Assembly: GCA_964242305.1 (NCBI GenBank)
Contig: CAXTBB010000001.1
Span: 1-64,000 of the forward strand
Length of the DNA: 64,000 nt
Source: DATLGB01 sp964242305
Lineage (GTDB): Bacteria; Actinomycetota; Thermoleophilia; Solirubrobacterales; Solirubrobacteraceae
Reading direction: 5' to 3'
The notes below the pieces were generated by a model. The model did no database searches. It worked only from the letters and a program-made list of their open reading frames with translations, and was not told the origin of the DNA. Below are positions 1 to 8,672 of the stretch, piece by piece. Within the stretch, counting starts at the first letter, position 1; each line of letters starts with the position of its first letter. The position numbers and the translations under genes were made by a program.

Positions 1-1
1 G

Positions 2-448
2 GACGACCTCGCGACCGGCGCCGCCGCCATCGGCCAGAGCACCGACCTGGCCACCCCGCTGACCATGGCCTCCGTCGGCGCCACCATCGCCACCGGCGGC
101 GTCCGCGCCCGCCCGCGTGCGGTCCGCGAGGAGAAGGTCGTGCGCCACCGCGCCGTGCGCCGCAAGGTCGCCGCCACCGTGCGCGACTTCATGATCGGCG
201 TCGTCCGCGGCGGCACCGGCACCGCCGCCGCGCTGCCGGGCGTCACCGTGGCCGGCAAGACCGGCACCGCCGAGCTGACCTCCACCCAGGGCGGGACCCC
301 CGATCCCAAGAACACGGACGCCTGGTTCGTCGCCTTCGCCCCCGCCGAGGCGCCCAAGGTCGCCGTCGCGGTCATGCTCGTCGGCGCCGGCGCGGGCGGC
401 GCCTCCGCCGCGCCCGTCGCCCGCGAGGTCCTGGCGGCCTCGTTGTGA
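2..448 (+). CDS. Penicillin-binding protein, C-terminal fragment of the transpeptidase domain
   Basis: The reading frame is open from base 2, so the 5' end lies outside the window. The visible 148 residues hold an AIGQ-type motif followed by a TPLTMA segment, then the KTG box (VAGKTGTAEL) that lines the active site of serine DD-transpeptidases. This places it at the end of a class B-type or PbpA-like enzyme that cross-links peptidoglycan stem peptides outside the membrane. The SxxK and SxN motifs would be upstream and are not visible. The TGA stop overlaps the GTG start of the next gene, so the two are probably translationally coupled. Whether it is FtsI or PbpA cannot be decided from this fragment. 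Confidence 0.85.
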   Translation, partial: DDLATGAAAIGQSTDLATPLTMASVGATIATGGVRARPRAVREEKVVRHRAVRRKVAATVRDFMIGVVRGGTGTAAALPGVTVAGKTGTAELTSTQGGTPDPKNTDAWFVAFAPAEAPKVAVAVMLVGAGAGGASAAPVAREVLAASL

Positions 449-777
449 GCGTCATCCTCGAGCAGACCGGCCGGCCCAGCTGGCGCGACGCGCTCGAGGC
501 GGCGCTGGTCCGGCCCGCGGGCGTCCCCGAGCGCCGGTCGGGCGAGGACCCCTGGGCGCCACCGCCGACCGACCGCCCGCGCCGGGCCACGGACGACCTC
601 GGCTGGCTGCGCCACGCCGTCGACGACCCCGCCGGCGCCGGGCTGCGCGCGCTCGGCGAGGACATGCGCGCCTGGGAGGTCGCCGAGGCGGACCGGGTCG
701 CCCGGCTGGAGCGCCTCAGCGACCGCGGCATCCTCGCCGCAGCCGGCTTCACGCTCCACCACGCCGACGCGGTCTAG
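445..777 (+). CDS. Small hypothetical protein coupled to the PBP gene
   Basis: A 110-residue ORF starts at a GTG that overlaps the stop of the penicillin-binding protein gene (GTGA), the usual sign of translational coupling. The product is charged and soluble-looking, with an Arg/Pro-rich middle and an acidic C-terminal half, and has no signal peptide or membrane segment. I recognise no family. Its stop overlaps by 4 bp the stop of the convergent ABC-F gene. The operon position suggests an accessory cell-wall role, but that is context only. Confidence 0.6.
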   Translation: MSVILEQTGRPSWRDALEAALVRPAGVPERRSGEDPWAPPPTDRPRRATDDLGWLRHAVDDPAGAGLRALGEDMRAWEVAEADRVARLERLSDRGILAAAGFTLHHADAV

Positions 778-2327
778 AGGGCCGCTTCGGCCAGTGCGGT
801 GACGGTGCCGTCGTGGTCGAGGCGCAGGAAGCGGTCGAGGCGCTTGAGGAAGGCGCGGTCGTGGGAGACGGCGACGACGGTGCCCTCGAAGCTGTCCAGG
901 GCGCGCTCGAGCGCCTCACTGGAATCGATGTCGAGGTTGTCGGTGGGCTCGTCGAGCAGCAGCAGGTTGTGGCCCTCCGCCTCCAGGCAGAGGATCTCCA
1001 GCCGCGCCTTCTGCCCGCCCGACAGCGTCTCGTAACTGCGGTTGCGGGCGTCGACGAGGCCGTAGCGGGCCAGGGCCTGCATCGCGCGCTCGGTGGACTT
1101 GAGGCGCTCGATGACGATGTCGAGCAGGACGCGCGCGGCGAAGTCGGGCCGGGCGTTGAGCTGCGTGAACAGGCCCGGGGAGACGCGCGGGCCGAGCACG
1201 ACCGCGCCGGTGTGGGCGACGGGCTCGCCGGCCAGCAGCCGGATCAGGTGGGTCTTGCCGGAGCCGTTGGGGCCGATCACGCCGATGCGCTCGCCGAAAT
1301 GGATCTCCTCGTCGAGCCCATTGACGAGATCCTCGATGTGCACATTCCGCAGTGCGACCACGCGGCGGGCGCTGTCGCCACCGCGCAGGCGGACCTTGAT
1401 GTGCTGGTCGGCGACGGGTGCCGGCGGCGGGCCGTCCGCCACGAAGCGGTTCAGCCGCGACTCCATCGCCTTCGCGCGCTTGGCCCAGTCGGGCGAGTAC
1501 TTGGCCCGCTCCTTGAAGATGCGGACCAGGTCGCGCAGGCGCTTCTCCTCCTCCCGGTAGCGCTGTAGCCGGTCGCCCATCAGCGTCTGCCGGTGCTCGC
1601 GCGCGTCCGGGTAGCCGGCGTAGGACCCGCCGTGGATCCAGGCGCCGTCGCCCTCCAGCGTGACGATCGTGTCGCAGGCGGCGGTCAGCAGCTCGCGGTC
1701 GTGGGAGATCAGCAGGACGGTCTTGCGCGTCGCGCGGATCGCTGCCTCCAGCGCGCGCTTGGCGGGGACGTCGAGGAAGTTGTCGGGCTCGTCGAGCAGC
1801 AGGACCTGCGCGTCCGAGCGCAGCAGCAGGTCGAGGACGAGCCGCTTGCGCTCGCCGCCGCTGACCGCATTGGAGGGACGGTCGCCGACGGCGTCGAGCC
1901 CGGCGCGGACGATCCGCCGGCAAGCGGCGTCCCACTGGCCCTCGAGCTCGTAGCCGCCGAGGTCCGACCACGCGCCGATCGCCTCCCCGATGGCCATGCC
2001 GTCCCCGGCCGCCTCGGCGCGCAGCAGCGCCAGGCCGGCCGCGCGCACGCGGGCCGGCGCCACCGAGAGCAGCAGCTCGCGCACGGAGCCCGACCCGTCC
2101 GCGCCGACGTTTTGCGCCATGTACGACGCGCGGCCGCCGTAGGCCACATCGCCGTCGAGCGCCTCCAGCTCGCCGGCCAAGATGCGCATCAGCGTCGTCT
2201 TGCCGATTCCGTTGGTCCCGATCAGCCCAGCGTGCTTGCCACCGGCCAGGCGGAAGGAGACGCCGCTGAACAGCAGGTCGCCGCCGGGGTGCGCGTACGC
2301 GAGGTTCGAGACGGCAACATGGGACAT
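774..2327 (-). CDS. ABC-F family ATP-binding protein
   Basis: The 517-residue protein has two ABC ATPase domains and no membrane segment, which is the ABC-F layout (ribosome-associated factors such as EttA, Uup and the ARE proteins). Walker A of domain 1 is GTNGIGKTT at residues 37-45, followed by a VSGGERKRL signature and Walker B VLLLDEPDNFLD. Domain 2 has GPNGSGKTH, LSGGQKARLE and LLLLDEPTDNLD. A charged linker lies between them, as expected for the P-site tRNA interaction motif. The start is set at ATG 2327 (MSHVAVSNLAY); the frame stays open upstream only because it runs antisense through the divergent glycosyltransferase and the N gap. A translation-factor role is more likely than drug resistance, but subfamily is unresolved. 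Confidence 0.88.
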   Translation of the reverse strand: MSHVAVSNLAYAHPGGDLLFSGVSFRLAGGKHAGLIGTNGIGKTTLMRILAGELEALDGDVAYGGRASYMAQNVGADGSGSVRELLLSVAPARVRAAGLALLRAEAAGDGMAIGEAIGAWSDLGGYELEGQWDAACRRIVRAGLDAVGDRPSNAVSGGERKRLVLDLLLRSDAQVLLLDEPDNFLDVPAKRALEAAIRATRKTVLLISHDRELLTAACDTIVTLEGDGAWIHGGSYAGYPDAREHRQTLMGDRLQRYREEEKRLRDLVRIFKERAKYSPDWAKRAKAMESRLNRFVADGPPPAPVADQHIKVRLRGGDSARRVVALRNVHIEDLVNGLDEEIHFGERIGVIGPNGSGKTHLIRLLAGEPVAHTGAVVLGPRVSPGLFTQLNARPDFAARVLLDIVIERLKSTERAMQALARYGLVDARNRSYETLSGGQKARLEILCLEAEGHNLLLLDEPTDNLDIDSSEALERALDSFEGTVVAVSHDRAFLKRLDRFLRLDHDGTVTALAEAAL

Positions 2328-2351
2328 CGCCCCTGACGCTACCTTCGCGCC

Positions 2352-3909
2352 GTGGTCAAGGTCAGCGTCGTGGTGCCGGTCTACAACCCGGGTTCGAACA
2401 TGGACGACCTCGTCCGGTCGGTCCTGGACCAGTCCCTGCCCGCCGACGAGTACGAGGCGATCTTCGTCGACGACGGCTCCACGGACGGCACCGGCGAACG
2501 CCTCGACGCGCTCGCCGCCGAGCACGCACGCATCACGGTCGAGCACATCCCCAATTCCGGCTGGCCGGGCCGGCCGCGCAACGTGGGGACGGACCTCGCC
2601 CGCGGCGCGTTCGTCCTCTACGTCGACAACGACGACTACCTCGCCCCGGAGGCGCTGGAGCGTCTGTACGAGCGGGCGGTCGCCGACGGCGCCGACGTCG
2701 TGGTCGGCAAGGTCGTCGGCCACGACAAGTTCGTCAGCCGCGAGCTGTTCGCGCAGGACCGCAGCGGCGTCACCACCGCGTGGCCGCCGCTGATCCGCCT
2801 GCTCAGCCCGCACAAGCTGTTCCGGCGCGCGTTCCTGGAGGAGCACGCCATCCGCTTCCCCGAGGGCCGCCGCCGGCTCGAGGACCACGTATTCGTGCTG
2901 AAGGCCTTCTTCGCGGCGCAGGACCGCATCTCCATCCTCGCCTCCTACCCCTGCTACCACTGGATGCTGCGGCCCGCCAAGGACAACGCGTCCTTCGGGA
3001 TGATGGACCCGGAGGGGTACTTCGGCAACGCGGCCGTTCATAATAGCACTTCGCCCATGCTTNNNNNNNNNNAACCTGCGCGAGGTCGTCGACATCATCG
3101 AGGCCAACGTCGAGCCGGGGACCCGCGAGTGGCAGCGGCTGCTGGCTCACTGGTACCGCTCGAAGGTCCTGTGGCGCCTCACCGGCGGCCCGTTCCTGCG
3201 CCGCGACCCGTCGTTCAACCGAGCGATCTACGACGAGTGCCGGGCGATCGCGCTCGAGCGCTTCCCGTCCCAGATCGACACGTGGCTGCCGTTCGCGCTG
3301 CGGGTGCGCTCGCACCTGCTGCGGACGGGCGACCTCGACGGCCTCTACGCCTTCGCCCGCTACGAGACGTCCCTGCGCGCGTCCGTCCGCACCCGCCGCG
3401 TGCTGCGCGAGCGCGACGTCGCCGAGGTGACGCTGGAGGGCCGCCTGCGCGGGCTGACCTACCGCCGGGACGGCGACCGCGTGCTGTGGCACCCGCCGGA
3501 GGAGCTGCGCGCCCGGCTCGACGGCCTCGACCTCGACTTCACGAAGTCGGTCGCGCGGGCGCACGTGACCCCGCTCCTGCGCGCCGCCGCCGACAAGACG
3601 GAGGTCGTCCTGGAGCCGGAGACGCACGCCGTCGAGCTGCGCGGCGCCGGCGAGGGCCTGGTCACCCCGGTGATCACCGCGACCCTCCGCGTCCCCCCGC
3701 ACGCCCCGGGCGAGTGGCAGCTCGTCGTCCCCGTCCGCGTCAGCGGCCTCACCGACACCGCCATGACGATCCGCCAGGGGGACCGGACCGCGCCGCTGAC
3801 CTTCGTGGTGTCCGAGGACGGGCGCTTCCGCCGTCCGCCGTGGATCCGGCGCCAGCTGTCGGGTCGCCTGCCGCGGCCGCTCGTCCGGGCGATCCGGGCG
3901 CGGAAGTAG
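2352..3909 (+). CDS. Family 2 glycosyltransferase, interrupted by an assembly gap
   Basis: The N-terminal part (from GTG 2352) is a GT-A GT2 fold: VSVVVPVYNPG nucleotide-binding start, VDDGSTDGT and the DxD-like YVDNDDYL. The frame is lost at 3030-3072, where an unexpected stretch and ten Ns occur, and resumes in another frame at 3073 (NLREVVDIIEANVEPG) through to the stop at 3909. Joining FGN before the junction to LREVV after it restores one continuous protein of about 500 residues, so the break is most likely an assembly artefact. The C-terminal region (about residues 300-500) is beta-rich and of unknown family. It sits 9 bp upstream of a second glycosyltransferase at the head of an envelope-polymer locus. 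Confidence 0.8.
3030..3072. other. Scaffold gap with suspect flanking bases
   Basis: Ten Ns (3063-3072) follow 33 bases (3030-3062) that are visibly more AT-rich than the surroundings and break the glycosyltransferase reading frame. The codons for Asn immediately before (3027-3029) and after (3073-3075) the insert are identical (aac). Removing 3030-3075 rejoins the frame exactly. The 33 bases therefore look like a mis-extended contig end or non-genomic sequence rather than real coding DNA. Confidence 0.8.
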
Positions 3910-3918
3910 GCTCGTCGG

Positions 3919-5538
3919 GTGCCCACGCGCCAGCGCCAAGCGGCCGCGGAGCGTCCCGCCGCACCCCATTCCCAGGTGCGACGGATCGCCTTCGACGGTC
4001 CCGACATGCTGCTCGTGCTCGATCCGCCGGGCCCAGTCAACGCCCGGCGCCGCGAAGACGGAGCCAAGGTCGCGGGCGGGTACGGCCGCATCGACCTGCG
4101 CGCGCTCGGCGACGGGACGTGGGACCTGCGCTCGCGCGGGCGCCGCATCGCCCGGCGCGGCGATGGCATCGTCCGCAAGCACACCGCCGTCGCGCTGCCA
4201 CGGGTCGGCCGCGCCCAGCCGTTCTTCACCAAGCGCAACGGGCTCTCGATCCAGGTCGGGGACGCCACGCCGGAGCCGGCGCTCAAGCGCCGCGGCCCCC
4301 TCGACGGGCCGGGGATCACCGAGTCGCGCCGGCGGCAGCGCTACGGGACGCTGGCCGTGCTCATCCATCGCGTCGCCATGGCGGTGCTGGTCCCGCTGCT
4401 GCGCCGCCGGCGCCACCTCGAGTCCCAGCCGCGCGTCCGTGTCCTGCTCCTGCACGCGTACGGGATGGGCGGGACGATCCGGACGACGATCAACCTCGCG
4501 GAGGGGCTCGCGCTGCACCACCGGGTCGAGCTCGTCTCCCTGGTCCGGCGCCGCCACCGACCGTTCTTCACCATGCCGTCGCACGTGGAGGTCCACGACG
4601 TGGTCGACCAGCGCCGCGGTCACCGCCGGTCGCTGCTGGCCCGCTTCCCGAGCCTGCTCATCCACCCCGACGACTACGCCTACCCGTGGTGCAACCTCAA
4701 GACGGACATCGAGCTCGTCCGCGGCCTGCGCAACTGGCAGGGGACGCTGATCACGACCCGCCCCGCGTTCAACCTGCTCGCGGCCCGCGTCGCCGGCCCG
4801 GGGCTGCGGGTGATCGGGCAGGAGCACCTCAACTTCACCGCCCACCGCCAGGGCCTCAAGCGCGACGTCCGGCGCTACTACCGCTGCCTGGACGCGCTCA
4901 CCGTGCTCACCGAGTCCGATCGCGACGACTACACGGGCATGGCGCCGGTGGTCGAGCGCATCCCCAACGCCGTGCCGCCTGCGGCGGGCGCGGGCGCGGC
5001 GCTGGACGCCAAGGTGGTCATCGCCGCCGGGCGCCTAAACACGCAGAAGGGCTTCGACCGCCTCATCCCCGCGTTCGCGGCCGTCGCCCGCGCGCACCCG
5101 GACTGGCAGCTGCGCATCTTCGGATCGGGCCCCGAGCGGCCCGAGCTGCGGCGGCTGATCGTCCAGCACGGCCTGTGGGACAACGTCTTCCTGATGGGGC
5201 GCGCGCGGGACCTGGGCAAGCACATCGAGAACGCCTCCGTGTTCGCGCTGTCCTCGCGCTTCGAGGGCTTCGGCCTGGTCCTGGTCGAGGCGATGAGCCA
5301 CGGCGTCCCCGTCGTCTCCTTCGACTGCCCGCGCGGTCCCGGGGAGATCGTCTCGCCCGGCGTCGACGGCCTGCTCGTCCCGGAGGGGGACGTGATCGGC
5401 CTCGGCCAGGCGCTGCTCGAGCTGGTCTCCGACGACGAGCGGCGCCGCCGTTACGGCGCCGCCGCCGCCGAGAACGCCCGGCGCTTCGGGGTCGGGCCGG
5501 TCGCCGAGCGCTGGGAAGCGCTCCTGGGCCGGCTCTAA
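3919..5538 (+). CDS. Family 4-type glycosyltransferase with N-terminal accessory domain
   Basis: The 539-residue protein starts at GTG 3919, 9 bp after the preceding glycosyltransferase. Residues 1 to about 165 form a basic region of unknown fold. From about residue 170 (VRVLLLHAYGMGGTIRTTINLAEGL) it is a GT-B glycosyltransferase. The C-terminal Glycos_transf_1 domain shows VIAAGRLNTQKGFDRLI and the EGFGLVLVEAMSHGVPVVS donor-binding motif with the E-x7-E arrangement of GT4 enzymes. It probably transfers a sugar from a nucleotide-sugar donor during synthesis of a cell-surface glycan. Donor and acceptor cannot be read from sequence. Confidence 0.85.
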   Translation: MPTRQRQAAAERPAAPHSQVRRIAFDGPDMLLVLDPPGPVNARRREDGAKVAGGYGRIDLRALGDGTWDLRSRGRRIARRGDGIVRKHTAVALPRVGRAQPFFTKRNGLSIQVGDATPEPALKRRGPLDGPGITESRRRQRYGTLAVLIHRVAMAVLVPLLRRRRHLESQPRVRVLLLHAYGMGGTIRTTINLAEGLALHHRVELVSLVRRRHRPFFTMPSHVEVHDVVDQRRGHRRSLLARFPSLLIHPDDYAYPWCNLKTDIELVRGLRNWQGTLITTRPAFNLLAARVAGPGLRVIGQEHLNFTAHRQGLKRDVRRYYRCLDALTVLTESDRDDYTGMAPVVERIPNAVPPAAGAGAALDAKVVIAAGRLNTQKGFDRLIPAFAAVARAHPDWQLRIFGSGPERPELRRLIVQHGLWDNVFLMGRARDLGKHIENASVFALSSRFEGFGLVLVEAMSHGVPVVSFDCPRGPGEIVSPGVDGLLVPEGDVIGLGQALLELVSDDERRRRYGAAAAENARRFGVGPVAERWEALLGRL

Positions 5539-5562
5539 GAGCGCGTGTAGATTCCTCGCGCC

Positions 5563-7935
5563 GTGGCGACGCCAGCGACCGCACCGAAGACCGCCGCCCG
5601 GGCGGTCACCGACGCGCCTACGGCGGTCCTCTTCGCGACGGCCCGAAGCGACGACGGCACCCCCGCCGCGTTCATGCCCTGGGACGCGTCGACGACCCTC
5701 GTCGAGCGCCTGGCCGGCCAGCTGCGCGCGCTTGGCATCCAGGACGTCCGCGTCGTCACCAGGCGTGACAGCCCCGACGCGGCCGCCGATCTCCGCCTCG
5801 TCGCCGCGGTGGCGCGGGAGGGCACGGGACCGCTGATCCTGGCCGGCGGCGAGATCGTCACCCAGCGCGAGGCGCTGGCGGGCCTGCTCGCCGACCCGCG
5901 CGTGCAGACCGGGATCCTGACCACGTCGGGGAAGATCGCGCGACCGTACGGCTTCCGGACCAAGACCAAGCGCGGCCGGCTGATCAGCGCGGCGTCGCCG
6001 TTCCACACCACCGCGGACCCCAACCAGACCTTTCTCGGTGTGCTGAAGGTCGCCGCCGCCGACCGGTTGCGGCTGGCCGCGCTGGCCGCGGAGCTCGCCG
6101 TGCTGCGCGCCGCGCCGCCGGAGTCCTGGACGCGCGAGTTGGAGGTCTGCAAGGCGGGGACGTGGACGCTCGCCGCCGACCGCATCACCCGCCAGCTCGC
6201 CGAGCGCGAGGCGCGGCTGGCCGCCGAGACGTCCGACCCGGAGGCGGACGGGGATCCGGAGGCCTCCGACGAGGTCGTCGTCGAGCGCCAGGACCCCGCC
6301 TCGGTCGAGCTCGGTCCGGAGGACGCCGCCGAACTGCGCCGGCGTGTGGACGCCGCCCGCGAGGAGGTCCCGGCGCTGCTGCTGACCGCGCTGGTCCGGG
6401 ACGGGACGCAGGTCGGCAACTCGTTCCTGCGCTCCCTGTTCTGGGCGCGACCGCTCTCACCGGACGCCGTCGCGCAGGCCCGCGACCGGATCGTCGACTA
6501 CGACGAGGAGGCCGAGCTGCTGCGCTCGGCGGTGAAGGCCAGCGACGGCTTCTTCACCACCTTCTTCGTCTCCCCGTTCTCGAAGTACGTGGCCCGGGCG
6601 TGCGCGCGCTCCGGGCTGGGACCGAACCAGGTCACCGTCTTCTCGATGGTCCTGGGGGTCGCCGCCGCGGCGCTGTTCGCGACGGGCGAGCGGCCGGGCC
6701 TGATCGCCGGCGGCGTCGTCGCCTACTTCGCGTTCTTCTTCGACTGCGTCGACGGCCAGCTGGCCCGCTACGCGAGGAAGTTCTCGAAGCTCGGCGCCTG
6801 GCTGGACTCGATCTTCGACCGCTCGAAGGAGTACGTCATCTTCGCCGGGCTCGCGCTCGGCGCGCACCACATGGGCTACGAGCCCGCCTGGGTGCTGGCC
6901 TGTGCGGCGATCACGCTGCAGACGACGCGCCACGCGATCGACTTCGCCTACCCGACCACCCAGCACGCCGTCATCGCGACGCTGCAGCATGCGCCGCTGG
7001 ACGCGCCGGGGGACGGCTTCGGGCCCAACCTGCCGCTGTGGCTGCGCCCCCCGCCGCTGCCCAGGGAGGAGCGCCCGCCCGCGCCCGCGCTCTCCCCGTT
7101 CCAGCGCGCGTGGCGGCTGTGGCGGCGCGTCGGCAAGGTGCGCGGAGCTCGGTGGGTCAAGAAGGCGATCACGTTCCCGATCGGGGAGCGCTTCGCCGTC
7201 ATCGCGATCGTCACCGCGGTGGCGACACCGAAGACGACGCTGATCGTCCTGCTCGCCTGGGGCACCTTCGCGGCGACGTACATCGTCCTCGGCCGGCTGA
7301 TCCGCGTCGTGCGCAACCCGCTCTCGGTGGCCCCGCTCGGAGCGGTGCGCGGCCGGCTGGAGAGCTACCGCGACGACGGCCCGATCGTCCTCCCCGCGCT
7401 GAAGACGACGTGGCCGATCGTCTATCTCGCCGCCGCGCTGTTCCTGCTGTTCGGGACGATCGTGCTCGACGTCGGCAAGGCCGCAACGATCTTTCCGGTC
7501 GTCTTCTCGGTGCTCATGGGCGCGGTCACCTCCGGCGCCGTCCACACCGACCGCTACCGCTGGCTGGTCCCCCCCGCCCTCCGCGTCCTCGAGTTCGTGA
7601 CGGTCACCTGGCTCGCGCGCCGAGCCGGCCACGCCGAGGCCGGCTACGCGTTCCTGGCCGCCGTCTGCTTCCGCCAGTACGATCTGGTCTACCGGCTGCG
7701 CCACCGCGGCACGGAGTCCGAGCGCATCGTGTCCAACCTCGGCCTGGGCTGGGGCGGGCGGATGCTGCTCGTGCTCGTCCTCTCCCTGGCCGGCGCGATC
7801 CCGGTCGGCCTGTACGTGGCCGCCGGGCTGCTCGGCACGCTGTGGATCGGCGACGCCGTACGCGCGTGGACGGCCCGGCCTGCCCGGCAGACCGTGGCCA
7901 TGACCCAAGACGAAGCTGACGAGGAGGCCGGATGA
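5563..7935 (+). CDS. CDP-alcohol phosphatidyltransferase / DUF5941 fusion, integral membrane
   Basis: This 790-residue protein (GTG start) has three parts. Residues 1 to about 200 form an alpha/beta domain resembling a sugar-nucleotidyltransferase fold without a clear catalytic motif. Around residues 345-480 lies a CDP-alcohol phosphatidyltransferase domain with the complete motif DxxDGxxARx8GxxxDxxxD; the four Asp are residues 394, 397, 415 and 419. The C-terminal about 250 residues are multi-spanning and match what I know as DUF5941. The catalytic domain transfers a phospho-alcohol from a CDP-alcohol to an acceptor hydroxyl at the membrane. It overlaps the next gene by an ATGA, so it is likely co-made with the nucleotidyltransferase that could supply its CDP-activated donor. 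The substrate is unknown. Confidence 0.85.
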   Translation: MATPATAPKTAARAVTDAPTAVLFATARSDDGTPAAFMPWDASTTLVERLAGQLRALGIQDVRVVTRRDSPDAAADLRLVAAVAREGTGPLILAGGEIVTQREALAGLLADPRVQTGILTTSGKIARPYGFRTKTKRGRLISAASPFHTTADPNQTFLGVLKVAAADRLRLAALAAELAVLRAAPPESWTRELEVCKAGTWTLAADRITRQLAEREARLAAETSDPEADGDPEASDEVVVERQDPASVELGPEDAAELRRRVDAAREEVPALLLTALVRDGTQVGNSFLRSLFWARPLSPDAVAQARDRIVDYDEEAELLRSAVKASDGFFTTFFVSPFSKYVARACARSGLGPNQVTVFSMVLGVAAAALFATGERPGLIAGGVVAYFAFFFDCVDGQLARYARKFSKLGAWLDSIFDRSKEYVIFAGLALGAHHMGYEPAWVLACAAITLQTTRHAIDFAYPTTQHAVIATLQHAPLDAPGDGFGPNLPLWLRPPPLPREERPPAPALSPFQRAWRLWRRVGKVRGARWVKKAITFPIGERFAVIAIVTAVATPKTTLIVLLAWGTFAATYIVLGRLIRVVRNPLSVAPLGAVRGRLESYRDDGPIVLPALKTTWPIVYLAAALFLLFGTIVLDVGKAATIFPVVFSVLMGAVTSGAVHTDRYRWLVPPALRVLEFVTVTWLARRAGHAEAGYAFLAAVCFRQYDLVYRLRHRGTESERIVSNLGLGWGGRMLLVLVLSLAGAIPVGLYVAAGLLGTLWIGDAVRAWTARPARQTVAMTQDEADEEAG

Positions 7936-8672
7936 TCGGCATGGTGCTCGCTGCGGGGGCCGGACGGCGCCTGCAGCCCTACACGGACACGCTGCCCAAG
8001 ACGCTGGTCCCGGTCGACGGCGAGCGGACCATCCTCGACGTCAGCCTCGGCAACTTCGCCAAGGTCGGCCTCACCGACGTCGTGCTCGTGACGGGCTACA
8101 AGGCGCAAGCGCTCGAGGACCGCAGGGCGGCGCTGGAGGCCGACCACGGCGTCACCCTCGAGCTGGCCTTCAACGACAAGGCCGAGGAGTGGAACAACGC
8201 CTACTCGCTGTGGTGCGCCCGCGAGTACTTCTCCCGCGGCGTCGTGCTCGTCAACGGCGACACGATCGCGCCCGTGTCCGTGTTCGAGACGCTGCGCGAC
8301 AGCGCGGGGACCGGCTACGACCTCGTCCTCGCCCTCGACGACGTCCAGGAGCTCGGCGAGGAGCAGATGAAGGTCCAGCTCTCCGGGGACGGCCTGCTCA
8401 CCCACATCACCAAGCTGATGGACCCCAAGACCGCCGTCGGCGAGTACATCGGGCTGACCCTGATCGAGCCGCACGCGGCCGAGCCGCTGGCGACCGCGCT
8501 CAAGACCACGTACGAGCGCGACCCGCAGCTCTACTACGAGGACGGCTTCGAGGAGTACGCGACGAGCGGCGGCGGGCGCATCGCCACCGCCCCGATCGGC
8601 GAGGTCGAGTGGGTGGAGGTCGACGACCACGCGGACCTGGCCCGGGCGCGCGAGGTCGCGTGCCGCTGCTGA
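7932..8672 (+). CDS. Nucleotidyltransferase, LicC / inositol-phosphate cytidylyltransferase-like
   Basis: The 246-residue NTP_transferase protein starts with the signature LAAGAGRRL followed by PKTLVPV, the pyrophosphorylase loop and Lys. The WNNAYSLWCAREYF segment and VLVNGDTI are typical of phosphocholine and inositol-1-phosphate cytidylyltransferases. It probably couples CTP (or another NTP) to a phosphorylated alcohol, giving the CDP-alcohol used by the flanking CDP-alcohol phosphatidyltransferases. It overlaps the upstream gene by 4 bp and the downstream dehydrogenase by 13 bp. Whether the substrate is glycerol-1-phosphate (suggested by the next gene), an inositol phosphate or choline phosphate is not decided by sequence. 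Confidence 0.85.
   Translation: MIGMVLAAGAGRRLQPYTDTLPKTLVPVDGERTILDVSLGNFAKVGLTDVVLVTGYKAQALEDRRAALEADHGVTLELAFNDKAEEWNNAYSLWCAREYFSRGVVLVNGDTIAPVSVFETLRDSAGTGYDLVLALDDVQELGEEQMKVQLSGDGLLTHITKLMDPKTAVGEYIGLTLIEPHAAEPLATALKTTYERDPQLYYEDGFEEYATSGGGRIATAPIGEVEWVEVDDHADLARAREVACRC

Noticed and set aside
2328..3107. Upstream extension of the ABC-F reading frame
   Set aside because: It runs antisense through the glycosyltransferase and across the N gap; ABC-F similarity begins at ATG 2327.
3073..5768. Very long Arg/Pro-rich open frame across the glycosyltransferases
   Set aside because: Shadow frame of GC-rich coding DNA; both real glycosyltransferases are in other frames with clear motifs.
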